A DNA stretch of 5,391 nucleotides. Origin: Candidatus Nesterenkonia stercoripullorum (lineage in GTDB: Bacteria > Actinomycetota > Actinomycetes > Actinomycetales > Micrococcaceae). How positions within the stretch are numbered: position 1 is the stretch's first letter; every line of letters starts with the position of its first letter. A program made the position numbers and the translations under genes. Shown one piece after another: positions 1 to 5,391 of the stretch. The notes below the pieces were generated by a model. It worked only from the letters and a program-made list of their open reading frames with translations, searched no databases and was not told the DNA's origin. Where the stretch lies: contig DXGD01000289.1 in NCBI GenBank assembly GCA_019114115.1, forward strand, positions 1 through 5,391. Direction: 5' to 3'.

Positions 1-1370
1 CCGCCGACGATGCCGCCGAGGAAGCCCGCGTCCATGGAGACGGCCACAGCGCCGGCCGTGAAGCCGGGGGCGATGCCGGGACGGTCAGCCATGCCGAAGG
101 CGATATAGCCAGCAAGCGCCGGGACCAGGAAGCCCATCGCCAGGTCGCCGATAGTGGAGAATATGGCGCCCAGATACGCGCCGAGCGGCCCCATGGCGGC
201 GCTGCCGTCGGGGAGGTCGCTCATACTGGGCAGATTGAAGATGGTGTTGTTGGCGATGATGTCGTCTGAGACATCGCCGATGTCGTATCCGCCGAGCAGG
301 AAGCCCAGCGCGATGAGCAGCCCGCCGGCTGCGACGAACGGGATCATGTAGCTCACGCCCGTCATGAGGACCCGCTGCGTCTTGCGCCCGAAGCTCTCGT
401 GCTCGGCGGAGGAGGAGTCCGAGTCGGCGTCGTCGCCCGCGCTGACGACGGTGGCTGAGGGGTTCTTCGCGGCGGCGAGCGCCTCCTCGATCATCGTGCC
501 CGGCTCGTCGATGCCGCGCTTGACCCGGGAGGCGATGACCGGCTTCCCGGCGAAGCGACCCTTGTCCCGGACGTCGACGTCGGTTGCGAAGATGACGGCG
601 TCGGCGGCTGCGATCGTCTCCGCGGGGATAGCCGTCGATCCCGACGAGCCCTGCGTTTCGACGTCGAGCTCGATGCCCCGTTCCTCAGCAGCCTGCTTCA
701 GCGAGTCGGCGGCCATGTAGGTGTGCGCGATGCCGGTGGGGCAGGCGGTGACCGCTACGAGCCGGCGGGGTGCCGTCGTCGTGGCGGTCGGTGCTGCCGG
801 GTCCGCTGAGGTCTGCTGTGCCTGCTCGGCAGTCCCAGCGGCTGCTCCTGTGGCGGCTGCTCCAGCTGCGGCTGAGGCGGGTGCGGCAGGTGCGGCAGGC
901 GCTGCGGCGGCCGGCGCCGCCGGAGCCACCGCCTGCTCGACCAATGCGACGACGTCGTCCGCCGTCGCGGCGCTGCGCAGTGACGCGACGAAGTCCTTCT
1001 TCACCAGCGAGCGGGCCAGGGCGGAGAGGATCTTCAGGTGGGCCTGGTCGGCGCCGTCAGGGGCGGCGATGAAGAACGCGAGGTCAGCGGGGCCGTCGGC
1101 GGCGCCGAAATCGACGGGTTCGGCCATTCTGGCGAACGCCAGCGTGGCCTCGGAGACGGCAGTGGTCCGGCAGTGCGGGATGGCGAAACCACCGGGCATG
1201 CCGGTGGAGGACTTCTGCTCGCGTTCCCAGGAATCGGCGGCGAGCTGCTCCGGCGCGTCAGTGCGTCCGGCAGCTCCGATCATGGCCGCGAGCGCGTCGA
1301 TGACGTCTTTCTTGCCGGTGGCGGTCAGCGTGTCAAGGCTCACCAGCTCCGGGGTGATGATGCTGCTCAT
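1..1370 (-). CDS. fruA: PTS fructose-specific transporter EIIABC, C-terminus cut by window edge
   Basis: Membrane phosphotransferase permease that imports fructose and phosphorylates it to fructose 1-phosphate, using phosphate passed from HPr. The frame is open from the ATG at 1370 to the left edge (456 codons); the family usually reaches roughly 650-700 residues, so most of EIIC is missing. Domain order seen: EIIA at residues 1-147 with the phospho-histidine motif GFAIPHC (His66); an Ala/Pro-rich linker at about 148-203; EIIB at about 203-302 with the phospho-cysteine loop VAVTACPTGIAHTYMAA (Cys210); an acidic Asp/Ser linker at about 310-326; and the start of EIIC with hydrophobic segments at about 337-360 and 399-427 and the fructose-EIIC motif PALAGYIAFGMADRPGIAPG (417-436). 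No HPr-like domain is fused. A GGAG sits at 1379-1382, 8 nt before the start, and the start overlaps the fruK stop as ATGA, implying translational coupling. Domains and product are clear; fructose specificity rests on EIIB/EIIC motifs and the fruK neighbour. Confidence 0.95.
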   Translation of the reverse strand, partial: MSSIITPELVSLDTLTATGKKDVIDALAAMIGAAGRTDAPEQLAADSWEREQKSSTGMPGGFAIPHCRTTAVSEATLAFARMAEPVDFGAADGPADLAFFIAAPDGADQAHLKILSALARSLVKKDFVASLRSAATADDVVALVEQAVAPAAPAAAAPAAPAAPASAAAGAAATGAAAGTAEQAQQTSADPAAPTATTTAPRRLVAVTACPTGIAHTYMAADSLKQAAEERGIELDVETQGSSGSTAIPAETIAAADAVIFATDVDVRDKGRFAGKPVIASRVKRGIDEPGTMIEEALAAAKNPSATVVSAGDDADSDSSSAEHESFGRKTQRVLMTGVSYMIPFVAAGGLLIALGFLLGGYDIGDVSDDIIANNTIFNLPSMSDLPDGSAAMGPLGAYLGAIFSTIGDLAMGFLVPALAGYIAFGMADRPGIAPGFTAGAVAVSMDAGFLGGIVG

Positions 1371-2362
1371 GGTGTTGTCTCCACATTCACGAGGTGTGTT
1401 TCGATGATGTCGGTGGCGATGAGGTCCGGCGTCGGCATCGCCGACCCTGGAAGCTCGGCTGCGGCGCGGCCCATTCCCATCGCGTAGCGCAAGGCGTGTT
1501 CGGGGGAGTCGCCTGCCTGGTCCGCGAGCAGGAAGCCTGCCAGCGAGGCATCTCCGGCTCCCACAGTGGAGCGGGCGACGATCGGGGGCCCCCACGCGCG
1601 GATGGGCTCTGCGCCCTCGCTGGAGGACGGTACGTACACGGCGCCGTGCGCGCCGAGGGTGACCAGGGCTGCTCGGACGCCGAAGGCCTGAGCTTCCCGG
1701 GCCAGGGCGGCCGCGGCCGCGGCGTCGGTCTCGAGCTCCTCCGCTGTGATCTCGGGGGTCCGCCCGCTGAGCAGCTCCACGAGCTCAAGCAGCTCTTCAG
1801 CGTTGGGCTTGATCAGATCCGGTGACGCCGCGGCACCGGCGGCCAGCGGGGGGCCTGAGGTGTCGACGGCGAGCCGGGGCGCTTGATCGCCGCATTCCGT
1901 CCTCAGGCGGAGGATCAGCTGGGCGTAGAAGTCGGTGGGCAGCCCTGGAGGAAGGGAGCCGGCCAATACGACCCAGCTGGCACCGGGCGCCGCCTCCAGC
2001 ACAAGGTCCACCAGGCGCTGCTGGTCCTCGGCGGAGAACTGCGGCCCCGCCTCGTTGATCTTGGTGGTGGTTCCGTCGGGGTCGGCGATCGTGATGTTCG
2101 TGCGCAGCGCGGTGCCGATGGGAAGACTCAAAGAGGCGACGTCGAGCGCATCGAGCCCCGTCAGAACCGGGTCTCCGGGATCACCGGGCAGTATCGCGCG
2201 GGTCTGGACCCCCGCTGCGGAGAGGGCTCGGGAGACATTGACTCCTTTGCCCCCAGGATCAGCGGAGTTCCGCGGTGCACGTTGCACGGCACCTGGACTC
2301 AGGGGAGCGTCCAGCTCAACGGTCTTGTCCAGGCTGGGGTTCGGGGTGAATGTCAGGATCAT
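1367..2362 (-). CDS. fruK: 1-phosphofructokinase
   Basis: Cytoplasmic PfkB/ribokinase-fold kinase that converts fructose 1-phosphate plus ATP to fructose 1,6-bisphosphate, the step after FruA uptake. At 331 residues it is slightly longer than the usual 305-320. The N-terminus MILTFTPNPSLDKTVEL is typical of the family and supports the ATG at 2362. The glycine-rich substrate segment GGKGVNVSRAL lies at 37-47, KPNAEE at 185-190, and the C-terminal PfkB signature STVGAGDASLAGFL at 265-278, with Asp271 the expected catalytic base. It overlaps the upstream regulator stop and the downstream fruA start by 4 bases each (ATGA). An Ala-rich insertion around 213-221 probably explains some of the extra length. 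Tagatose-6-phosphate kinase (LacC) is a close relative, but the adjacent fructose PTS makes fruK much the better call. Confidence 0.95.
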   Translation of the reverse strand: MILTFTPNPSLDKTVELDAPLSPGAVQRAPRNSADPGGKGVNVSRALSAAGVQTRAILPGDPGDPVLTGLDALDVASLSLPIGTALRTNITIADPDGTTTKINEAGPQFSAEDQQRLVDLVLEAAPGASWVVLAGSLPPGLPTDFYAQLILRLRTECGDQAPRLAVDTSGPPLAAGAAASPDLIKPNAEELLELVELLSGRTPEITAEELETDAAAAAALAREAQAFGVRAALVTLGAHGAVYVPSSSEGAEPIRAWGPPIVARSTVGAGDASLAGFLLADQAGDSPEHALRYAMGMGRAAAELPGSAMPTPDLIATDIIETHLVNVETTP

Positions 2363-3189
2363 GCCATACCTGCCTCGATCAGGGTGACGCCAGCTTTGGC
2401 GAGAGCAACGGTGACTTGCGCAGGGGGTTCCGCGTTGGTGATCACGGTGTCGAACTGGTGCAGCTCGGCGAATTTCACCAGCGATCGCCGGTCGAATTTG
2501 CTGCCGTCGATCAGCAGCACCACGTGCTCAGCTGCGGCGATGAGAGCCGACTTCAGAGCGGCTTCATCAGGATCGGGAGTTGAGGCGCCGAAGACGGCGT
2601 CGAGGCCGTTGGCTCCGATGAACGCGATGTCGGCGTGCCGGTGACGCAGCGTCTCGATCGCCGAATCGCCGACGACGGCCCCGGTGAGCTTGCGGACAGT
2701 TCCGCCCAGGATCTCGACGTCCACTGAGCTGGTGTCTGCCAGCTTCTGGGCGATCGGCATGGCGTTGGTGATCAGCGCCAGCGATTGGGGAGCCCCCGGT
2801 GCTGAACCGTTCAGCCCGGTGGGGGTGGAACCTGTCTCAGCGAGGAGGTCCGCCAGCGCTTCGGTCGTGGTGCCGGCATCCATGATGATCGAGGCTGACT
2901 TCGTGGCAGGCAGCAGGTCAGCCGCGGCCCGGGCGATGGCGTGCTTGGCTTCAGCGTTCTCGGTGTGGCGCAGACGCCAGGAGGTTTCGGTGCGAGTGGA
3001 GCTCGGAACTGGTACCGCCCCGCCGTGAACGCGCTGCAGCGAGCCGATCATTTCCAGCTGATCCAAGTCGCGGCGCACTGTCTCTCTGGTGACGGAAAGC
3101 TCGCTGGCAATGCCCTGCACCGTGATCGCGCCGCTGCTGCGAAGCTTCTCAAGGATGCGGCCATGCCGCTCAGGGGCTAGGAGTCCCAT
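2359..3189 (-). CDS. fruR: DeoR-family transcriptional regulator of the fructose operon
   Basis: Predicted DNA-binding regulator, probably a repressor of its own fru operon. The 276 residues match the DeoR family (about 250-280). The N-terminal winged helix-turn-helix spans about 6-58: ERHGRILEKL, then SELSVTRETVRRDLDQLE (recognition helix about 33-45) and the wing SLQRVHGGAVP. The C-terminal sugar-phosphate-sensing domain, of isomerase-like fold, shows DAGTTTEAL at 104-112, LGGTVRKLTGAVVG at 161-174, IGANGLD at 191-197, LLIDGSKFDRRSL at 225-237 and FDTVITNAEPP at 246-256. A ligand of the fructose 1-phosphate type is inferred from the operon, not visible in the sequence. The ATG at 3189 is chosen because it directly precedes the HTH and has GGAG at 3197-3200, 7 nt away. 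It is the first gene of the operon and its stop overlaps the fruK start (ATGA). The segment at about 119-136 (GSTPTGLNGSAPGAPQS) looks like a lineage-specific loop. Family assignment is firm; the symbol rests on context. Confidence 0.88.
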   Translation of the reverse strand: MGLLAPERHGRILEKLRSSGAITVQGIASELSVTRETVRRDLDQLEMIGSLQRVHGGAVPVPSSTRTETSWRLRHTENAEAKHAIARAAADLLPATKSASIIMDAGTTTEALADLLAETGSTPTGLNGSAPGAPQSLALITNAMPIAQKLADTSSVDVEILGGTVRKLTGAVVGDSAIETLRHRHADIAFIGANGLDAVFGASTPDPDEAALKSALIAAAEHVVLLIDGSKFDRRSLVKFAELHQFDTVITNAEPPAQVTVALAKAGVTLIEAGMA

Positions 3190-3196
3190 CGTTCAG

Positions 3197-3200
3197 CTCC
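3197..3200 (-). promoter_or_regulatory. Ribosome binding site of the fru regulator gene
   Basis: Minus-strand GGAG with 7 bases between it and the ATG at 3187-3189. It supports that start for the DeoR-type gene. It lies inside an imperfect 13-nt tandem duplication (3197-3209 and 3210-3222, 10 of 13 bases alike), so a weaker GGAA copy sits 13 bases further upstream. Confidence 0.65.
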
Positions 3201-3237
3201 ATCTGTCGGTTCCATCTGCCGAGACCTTGTGAACGTG

Positions 3238-3267
3238 ATTCTACACACATGCCTGTGGGTTTGTCCA
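3238..3267 (-). promoter_or_regulatory. Predicted sigma-70-type promoter of the fruR-fruK-fruA operon
   Basis: On the minus strand TGGACA (-35, at 3262-3267) is followed after 18 bases by TAGAAT (-10, at 3238-3243). Each hexamer matches the vegetative consensus at five of six positions. The start of transcription would fall near 3231, giving a leader of about 40 nt that includes the GGAG. It is the best promoter-like pair I can see between the regulator gene and the tRNA. It is predicted from sequence only. Confidence 0.55.
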
Positions 3268-3274
3268 TCATTTA

Positions 3275-3300
3275 TCTGTGACATTCTGTGTAATTCTGCG
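3275..3300. repeat. Three phased 10-bp repeats upstream of the fru promoter, candidate operator array
   Basis: The plus strand carries TCTGTG, TCTGTG and TCTGCG starting at exactly 3275, 3285 and 3295. On the minus strand this reads CGCAGAATTA, CACAGAATGT, CACAGATAAA. The one-helical-turn spacing puts all copies on the same DNA face, just upstream (3275 versus 3267) of the predicted fru -35. DeoR-family regulators frequently use direct-repeat operators, so binding by the adjacent regulator is a reasonable inference. A related CTGTG also occurs at 3253-3257 within the promoter spacer, but not in exact phase. Confidence 0.45.
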
Positions 3301-3321
3301 TTTCAGTGGCAACTCCTGGAC

Positions 3322-3330
3322 TGCTATAGG
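3322..3330 (+). promoter_or_regulatory. Possible extended -10 promoter pointing away from the fru operon
   Basis: TGCTATAGG on the plus strand resembles an extended -10 element (TG-N-TATAAT type, four of six in the hexamer). The upstream TTCAGT at 3302-3307, 17 bases away, is a poor -35. Transcription would begin around 3337, a few bases before a GTG codon at 3341, fitting a leaderless or near-leaderless transcript. Confidence 0.3.
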
Positions 3331-3331
3331 T

Positions 3332-3348
3332 GTGTATCACGTGAACAC
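3332..3348. promoter_or_regulatory. Near-palindromic element centred on CACGTG
   Basis: The plus strand reads GTGTATCACGTGAACAC. The core TCACGTGA is a perfect 8-base palindrome flanked by GTGT and ACAC, with one extra A in the left arm. Part of it recurs near the fru transcription start: GTGAAC at 3229-3234, and ACGTGAT at 3233-3239, which in this element lies on the opposite strand. This suggests a shared operator for whatever is transcribed in both directions. Binding protein unknown. Confidence 0.4.
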
Positions 3349-3415
3349 GCCCACTCTCGACGACGCCGTCGTCCTGGTCTCTTACCCTTGGGTGCGCTTG
3401 GACGTCGAGCCGTAG
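3341..3415 (+). CDS. Possible leaderless 24-codon peptide, divergent from the fru operon
   Basis: A GTG-initiated frame encodes 24 residues beginning VNTPTLDD and ending WVRLDVEP before TAG. I recognise no family. Support: 21 of 24 third positions are G or C while second positions are only about 9 of 24, the contrast expected of real coding sequence in a high-GC genome; and the GTG lies about 10 bases after a -10-like TATAGG, which suits the leaderless starts common in actinobacteria. Against: very short, no ribosome binding site, and the same frame continues open past the stop. The start codon lies inside the CACGTG palindrome, so any regulator bound there would block it. It could equally be part of a small RNA ending at the terminator at 3517-3556, or nothing. 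Confidence 0.25.
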   Translation: MNTPTLDDAVVLVSYPWVRLDVEP

Positions 3416-3516
3416 CAGTCTGGGAAGGTGGTTGCTGGGGCGGCGCCGGTGGCCTGGGTGAGGAGGCGGGCAACGGGGGCGGTCTACAGGCGCGAGGAAA
3501 TGTCGCCAGGCACGCA

Positions 3517-3556
3517 AAAAGCCCCGACCCCTGTCGTGACAGGGGTCGGGGCTTTT
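3517..3556 (-). terminator. Strong intrinsic terminator of tRNA-Arg, able to act in both directions
   Basis: Perfect inverted repeat: AAAAGCCCCGACCCCTGTC at 3517-3535 pairs fully with 3538-3556 (19 bp, mostly G-C). Read on the minus strand the stem is followed by a run of five T, and it starts 9 bases after the end of the tRNA gene, so it is the natural terminator of that transcript. On the plus strand it ends in four T, so it can also stop transcription coming from the 3330-3515 region. It insulates the tRNA from the fru control region. Confidence 0.9.
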
Positions 3557-3565
3557 CATCAGGAG

Positions 3566-3639
<74 letters not shown>

Positions 3640-3684
3640 ATATTCACCTGTATCTGCCGTCCGCGTCCGCGTTCGACCTAGAAG

Positions 3685-3714
3685 ACTATACACGTCCTGA
3701 AGTCGCAGTTCCAA
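3685..3714 (-). promoter_or_regulatory. Predicted promoter of tRNA-Arg
   Basis: On the minus strand TTGGAA (at 3709-3714) is followed after 18 bases by TATAGT (at 3685-3690), the latter five of six to consensus. The predicted start near 3678 leaves a leader of about 38 nt, typical for a tRNA precursor. The sequence between start and tRNA contains no other candidate. Confidence 0.55.
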
Positions 3715-3809
3715 TCCGCAGCAGGGCCAGAATGGTGACCCTGGGTGCGACTCGCCGGGGGGAGGAAGCTGCGCCCCCGTGGCCTGCGGTTTCCCGCACG
3801 GATATCGCT

Positions 3810-3825
3810 TATGACGAACGTCATA
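3810..3825. promoter_or_regulatory. Perfect inverted repeat, candidate operator of pckG
   Basis: TATGACGAACGTCATA: two 7-base arms in perfect dyad symmetry around AA. It ends 2 bases before the predicted -35 hexamer of pckG. Size and symmetry fit a homodimeric regulator such as a TetR- or GntR-type protein, but the sequence alone does not identify which. From this position it could serve an activator contacting polymerase or a repressor covering the -35. Confidence 0.5.
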
Positions 3826-3827
3826 TG

Positions 3828-3855
3828 TTGAGCCCGGGTCGGCTCGCGTTACAGT
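3828..3855 (+). promoter_or_regulatory. Predicted pckG promoter
   Basis: TTGAGC (3828-3833) and TACAGT (3850-3855) are separated by 16 bases; each matches the vegetative consensus at four of six positions. Transcription would start near 3862, giving a leader of about 155 nt. A small inverted repeat GAGCC/GGCTC (3830-3834 with 3841-3845) overlaps the -35 and spacer. The adjoining perfect palindrome at 3810-3825 strengthens the case that this is the control region. Confidence 0.45.
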
Positions 3856-3887
3856 AGGTTCTATCTGATTCCACGGGACTGCTCACA

Positions 3888-3902
3888 GCTCGCCATGCGA
3901 GC
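3888..3902 (+). other. Hairpin in the predicted pckG leader
   Basis: GCTCGC and GCGAGC are exact complements around a CAT loop (6-bp stem). It lies in the predicted untranslated leader, about 115 bases before the pckG start, with no T run after it, so it is not a terminator. It could stabilise the message or be part of a larger fold; I do not recognise a known riboswitch class. Confidence 0.3.
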
Positions 3903-4007
3903 GAAGGCTCAGCCGGCGTCATACAACGAGGTATGGCCTGGTGGTGCGAAGACATCGTGCCGGTCTTCTGTGTACGCGTCGTGGCTTCGGACCGCTACAT
4001 ACCCAAT

Positions 4008-4013
4008 GGAGGG
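4008..4013 (+). promoter_or_regulatory. Ribosome binding site of pckG
   Basis: GGAGGG, a strong Shine-Dalgarno match, lies 5 bases before the ATG at 4019 and fixes that start for pckG. Confidence 0.85.
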
Positions 4014-4018
4014 AACCC

Positions 4019-5391
4019 ATGGTCGACACCGTTGCAAAGGCGCCCGGTGCGGACATCGCCACAGATGCTCCGACGTCACACTCAGAACTCATCGAGTTCG
4101 TCCAGTCCATCGCAGATCTCACTCAGCCAGACCGTGTGCACTGGGTGGATGGCTCCGAAGCCGAGAACCAGCAGCTGACTGAAGAGCTTGTCGAGGCCGG
4201 CACTTTGGTCCGGCTCACCAGCCCGGACTTCCCGAATTCCTACGCTGCCTTCTCGGACCCTGCAGATGTTGCACGCGTCGAATCCCGGACGTTCATCTGC
4301 TCTGAGCGGGAGCAGGATTCAGGCTTCACCAATAACTGGGTGGATCCCGCCGATATGCGACGCACGCTGAACGGTGTATTCGACGGTGCCATGCGCGGCC
4401 GCACGATGTACGTCATCCCCTTCGTCATGGGGCACGTGGACGCAGACGATCCCAAATTCGGCGTGGAGATCACTGACTCAGCCTATGTCGTGACCTCCAT
4501 GAGGATTATGGCGACGATCGGCACGGAGGTGCTGCGGAAGATCGAGGAGCTCGATGCGTTCTTCGTCCCGGCCGTCCATTCCGTGGGCGCCCCGCTCAGC
4601 CCGGGGGAGCGGGATGTCCCGTGGCCCTGCAACAGCGAGAAGTACATCGTCCATTTCCCCGAGACCCGCGAGATCTGGTCCTACGGATCCGGCTACGGCG
4701 GCAACGCGCTCCTGGGCAAGAAGTGCTACGCCCTGCGCATCGCGTCAGTCATCGCCCGGGACGAGGGCTGGCTTGCTGAGCATATGCTGATCCTCAAGCT
4801 CACCAGCCCGGCGAACAGGAGCTACGTCATCGCAGGGGCCTTCCCCTCCGCGTGCGGCAAGACCAACCTCGCATTGATCGATCCGACGCTGGAAGGCTGG
4901 ACCGCTGAGACCCTCGGTGATGACATCACCTGGATCCGTCCGGGGTCAGCGGGGGAGCTGCGCGTGGTGAATCCCGAGGCGGGCTTCTTCGGCGTCGCAC
5001 CCGGCACCGGCTGGCAGACCAACGCCAACGCCATGCGCGCCATCAGCAAAGGCAACTCGATCTTCACCAACTGCGCTCTCACCGACGACGGCGGCGTGTG
5101 GTGGGAAGGTATGACGCCGGAACCACCATCGCACCTCATCGACTGGAGGGGCCAGGACTGGACCCCCGAGTCCGATGCGCCGGCCGCGCATCCGAATGCT
5201 CGGTTCTGCACGCCGATCGACCAGACCGACATGCTGGCCCCTGAGTACTCGGAGCCGAACGGCGTCGCCCTGGATGCGATCCTCTTCGGTGGTCGTCGGA
5301 AGACCACGGTTCCGCTCGTGACCGAAGCGCGCTCCTGGGACCACGGGGTATTCTTCGGAGCCACGCTGTCCTCGGAGACCACTGCCGCTGC
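4019..5391 (+). CDS. pckG: Phosphoenolpyruvate carboxykinase (GTP), C-terminus cut by window edge
   Basis: Cytoplasmic enzyme that makes phosphoenolpyruvate from oxaloacetate with GTP, the committed entry into gluconeogenesis from TCA-cycle carbon. The frame is open from the ATG at 4019 to the right edge (457 codons); the family is usually about 600-620 residues, so roughly the last quarter is missing. Seen in order: SRTFICSE at 89-96 (Arg90 in the PEP-site position), substrate and metal region [20 protein letters not shown] at 222-241 with Lys234/Lys235, His255, the P-loop [11 protein letters not shown] at 273-283 with the reactive Cys279, GDDI at 300-303 (Asp301/Asp302), [13 protein letters not shown] at 318-330, [20 protein letters not shown] at 346-365, and [12 protein letters not shown] at 423-434. 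These motifs mark the GTP, not the ATP, family. The segment at 134-146 ([13 protein letters not shown]) departs from the common PFSMGPLGSP form. It is preceded by its own promoter candidate and runs away from the fru operon. Confidence 0.97.
   Translation, partial: MVDTVAKAPGADIATDAPTSHSELIEFVQSIADLTQPDRVHWVDGSEAENQQLTEELVEAGTLVRLTSPDFPNSYAAFSDPADVARVESRTFICSEREQDSGFTNNWVDPADMRRTLNGVFDGAMRGRTMYVIPFVMGHVDADDPKFGVEITDSAYVVTSMRIMATIGTEVLRKIEELDAFFVPAVHSVGAPLSPGERDVPWPCNSEKYIVHFPETREIWSYGSGYGGNALLGKKCYALRIASVIARDEGWLAEHMLILKLTSPANRSYVIAGAFPSACGKTNLALIDPTLEGWTAETLGDDITWIRPGSAGELRVVNPEAGFFGVAPGTGWQTNANAMRAISKGNSIFTNCALTDDGGVWWEGMTPEPPSHLIDWRGQDWTPESDAPAAHPNARFCTPIDQTDMLAPEYSEPNGVALDAILFGGRRKTTVPLVTEARSWDHGVFFGATLSSETTAA

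Larger units (their letters stand above)
3640..4018. other. Non-coding region between tRNA-Arg and pckG
   Basis: About 380 bases without a credible gene. The tRNA promoter lies at its left end on the minus strand. The middle holds two short inverted repeats, CGGGGG/CCCCCG (3756-3761 with 3774-3779) and TGCGG-TTTC-CCGCA (3785-3798), neither followed by a T run and so unlikely to be terminators. The right half holds the pckG operator candidate, promoter and leader. Open frames here run out of phase into pckG and lack ribosome binding sites. Confidence 0.7.

Noticed and set aside
154..1407. Plus-strand open frames opposite fruA (154-351, 364-720, 721-1407)
   Set aside because: They are antisense to a well-supported EIIABC gene, give low-complexity Ala/Ser/Arg proteins without recognisable domains, and arise from the high G/C codon bias of the true strand.
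1883..2644. 253-codon plus-strand frame opposite fruK and the regulator gene
   Set aside because: It crosses two genuine minus-strand genes and shows no domain; it is a mirror frame.
3756..3798. Two short G/C inverted repeats considered as terminators
   Set aside because: Stems are only 5-6 bp, have no following T run, and no gene on either strand ends nearby.
3895..4182. Plus-strand frame starting in the pckG leader
   Set aside because: It overlaps pckG out of phase for much of its length, lacks a ribosome binding site and has no family resemblance.
4822..5382. 186-codon minus-strand frame opposite pckG
   Set aside because: It is antisense to strongly conserved PEPCK motifs and has no domain of its own.

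Overview
The window reads as chromosomal DNA of a high-GC actinobacterium, most likely of the order Micrococcales (Micrococcaceae-like). This is inferred from the strong G/C bias at third codon positions, the fruR-fruK-fruA gene order, a GTP-type PEP carboxykinase with actinobacterial sequence character, and a tRNA-Arg(ACG) without an encoded CCA. The genus cannot be fixed from the sequence alone.

Positions 1-3189 (minus strand) hold a compact fructose uptake operon. It is transcribed fruR-like DeoR repressor -> fruK (1-phosphofructokinase) -> fruA (fused PTS EIIA-EIIB-EIIC, cut by the left window edge). Both gene junctions are 4-base ATGA stop/start overlaps, so the three genes are almost certainly translated from one message. 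FruA imports fructose as fructose 1-phosphate, FruK converts that to fructose 1,6-bisphosphate, and the DeoR-type protein probably senses a sugar phosphate and controls the operon. A plausible promoter (TGGACA-N18-TAGAAT) lies just upstream of the regulator. Behind it are three helically phased 10-bp repeats that look like a regulator-binding array.

Positions 3190-3565 form the divergent intergenic region. It contains the fru promoter, a near-palindromic CACGTG-centred element, a possible very short leaderless ORF or small RNA on the plus strand, and a perfect 19-bp-stem terminator. Positions 3566-3639 (minus strand) encode tRNA-Arg(ACG), with its own promoter-like sequence upstream and the terminator immediately downstream.

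Positions 3640-4018 are non-coding. They hold the tRNA promoter (minus) and the control region of the next gene (plus): a perfect 7+7 inverted repeat TATGACG-AA-CGTCATA touching a TTGAGC/TACAGT promoter, and a leader of about 155 nt with a small hairpin. From 4019 to the right edge runs pckG, GTP-dependent phosphoenolpyruvate carboxykinase (about three quarters present), the entry enzyme of gluconeogenesis.

Functionally the window places a glycolytic sugar-uptake operon and the gluconeogenic gatekeeper on opposite strands either side of a tRNA gene. I see no mobile element, CRISPR array, phage, toxin-antitoxin or defence genes. Nothing here amounts to a clearly novel system; the points worth a second look are the regulatory elements and the small divergent transcription unit.
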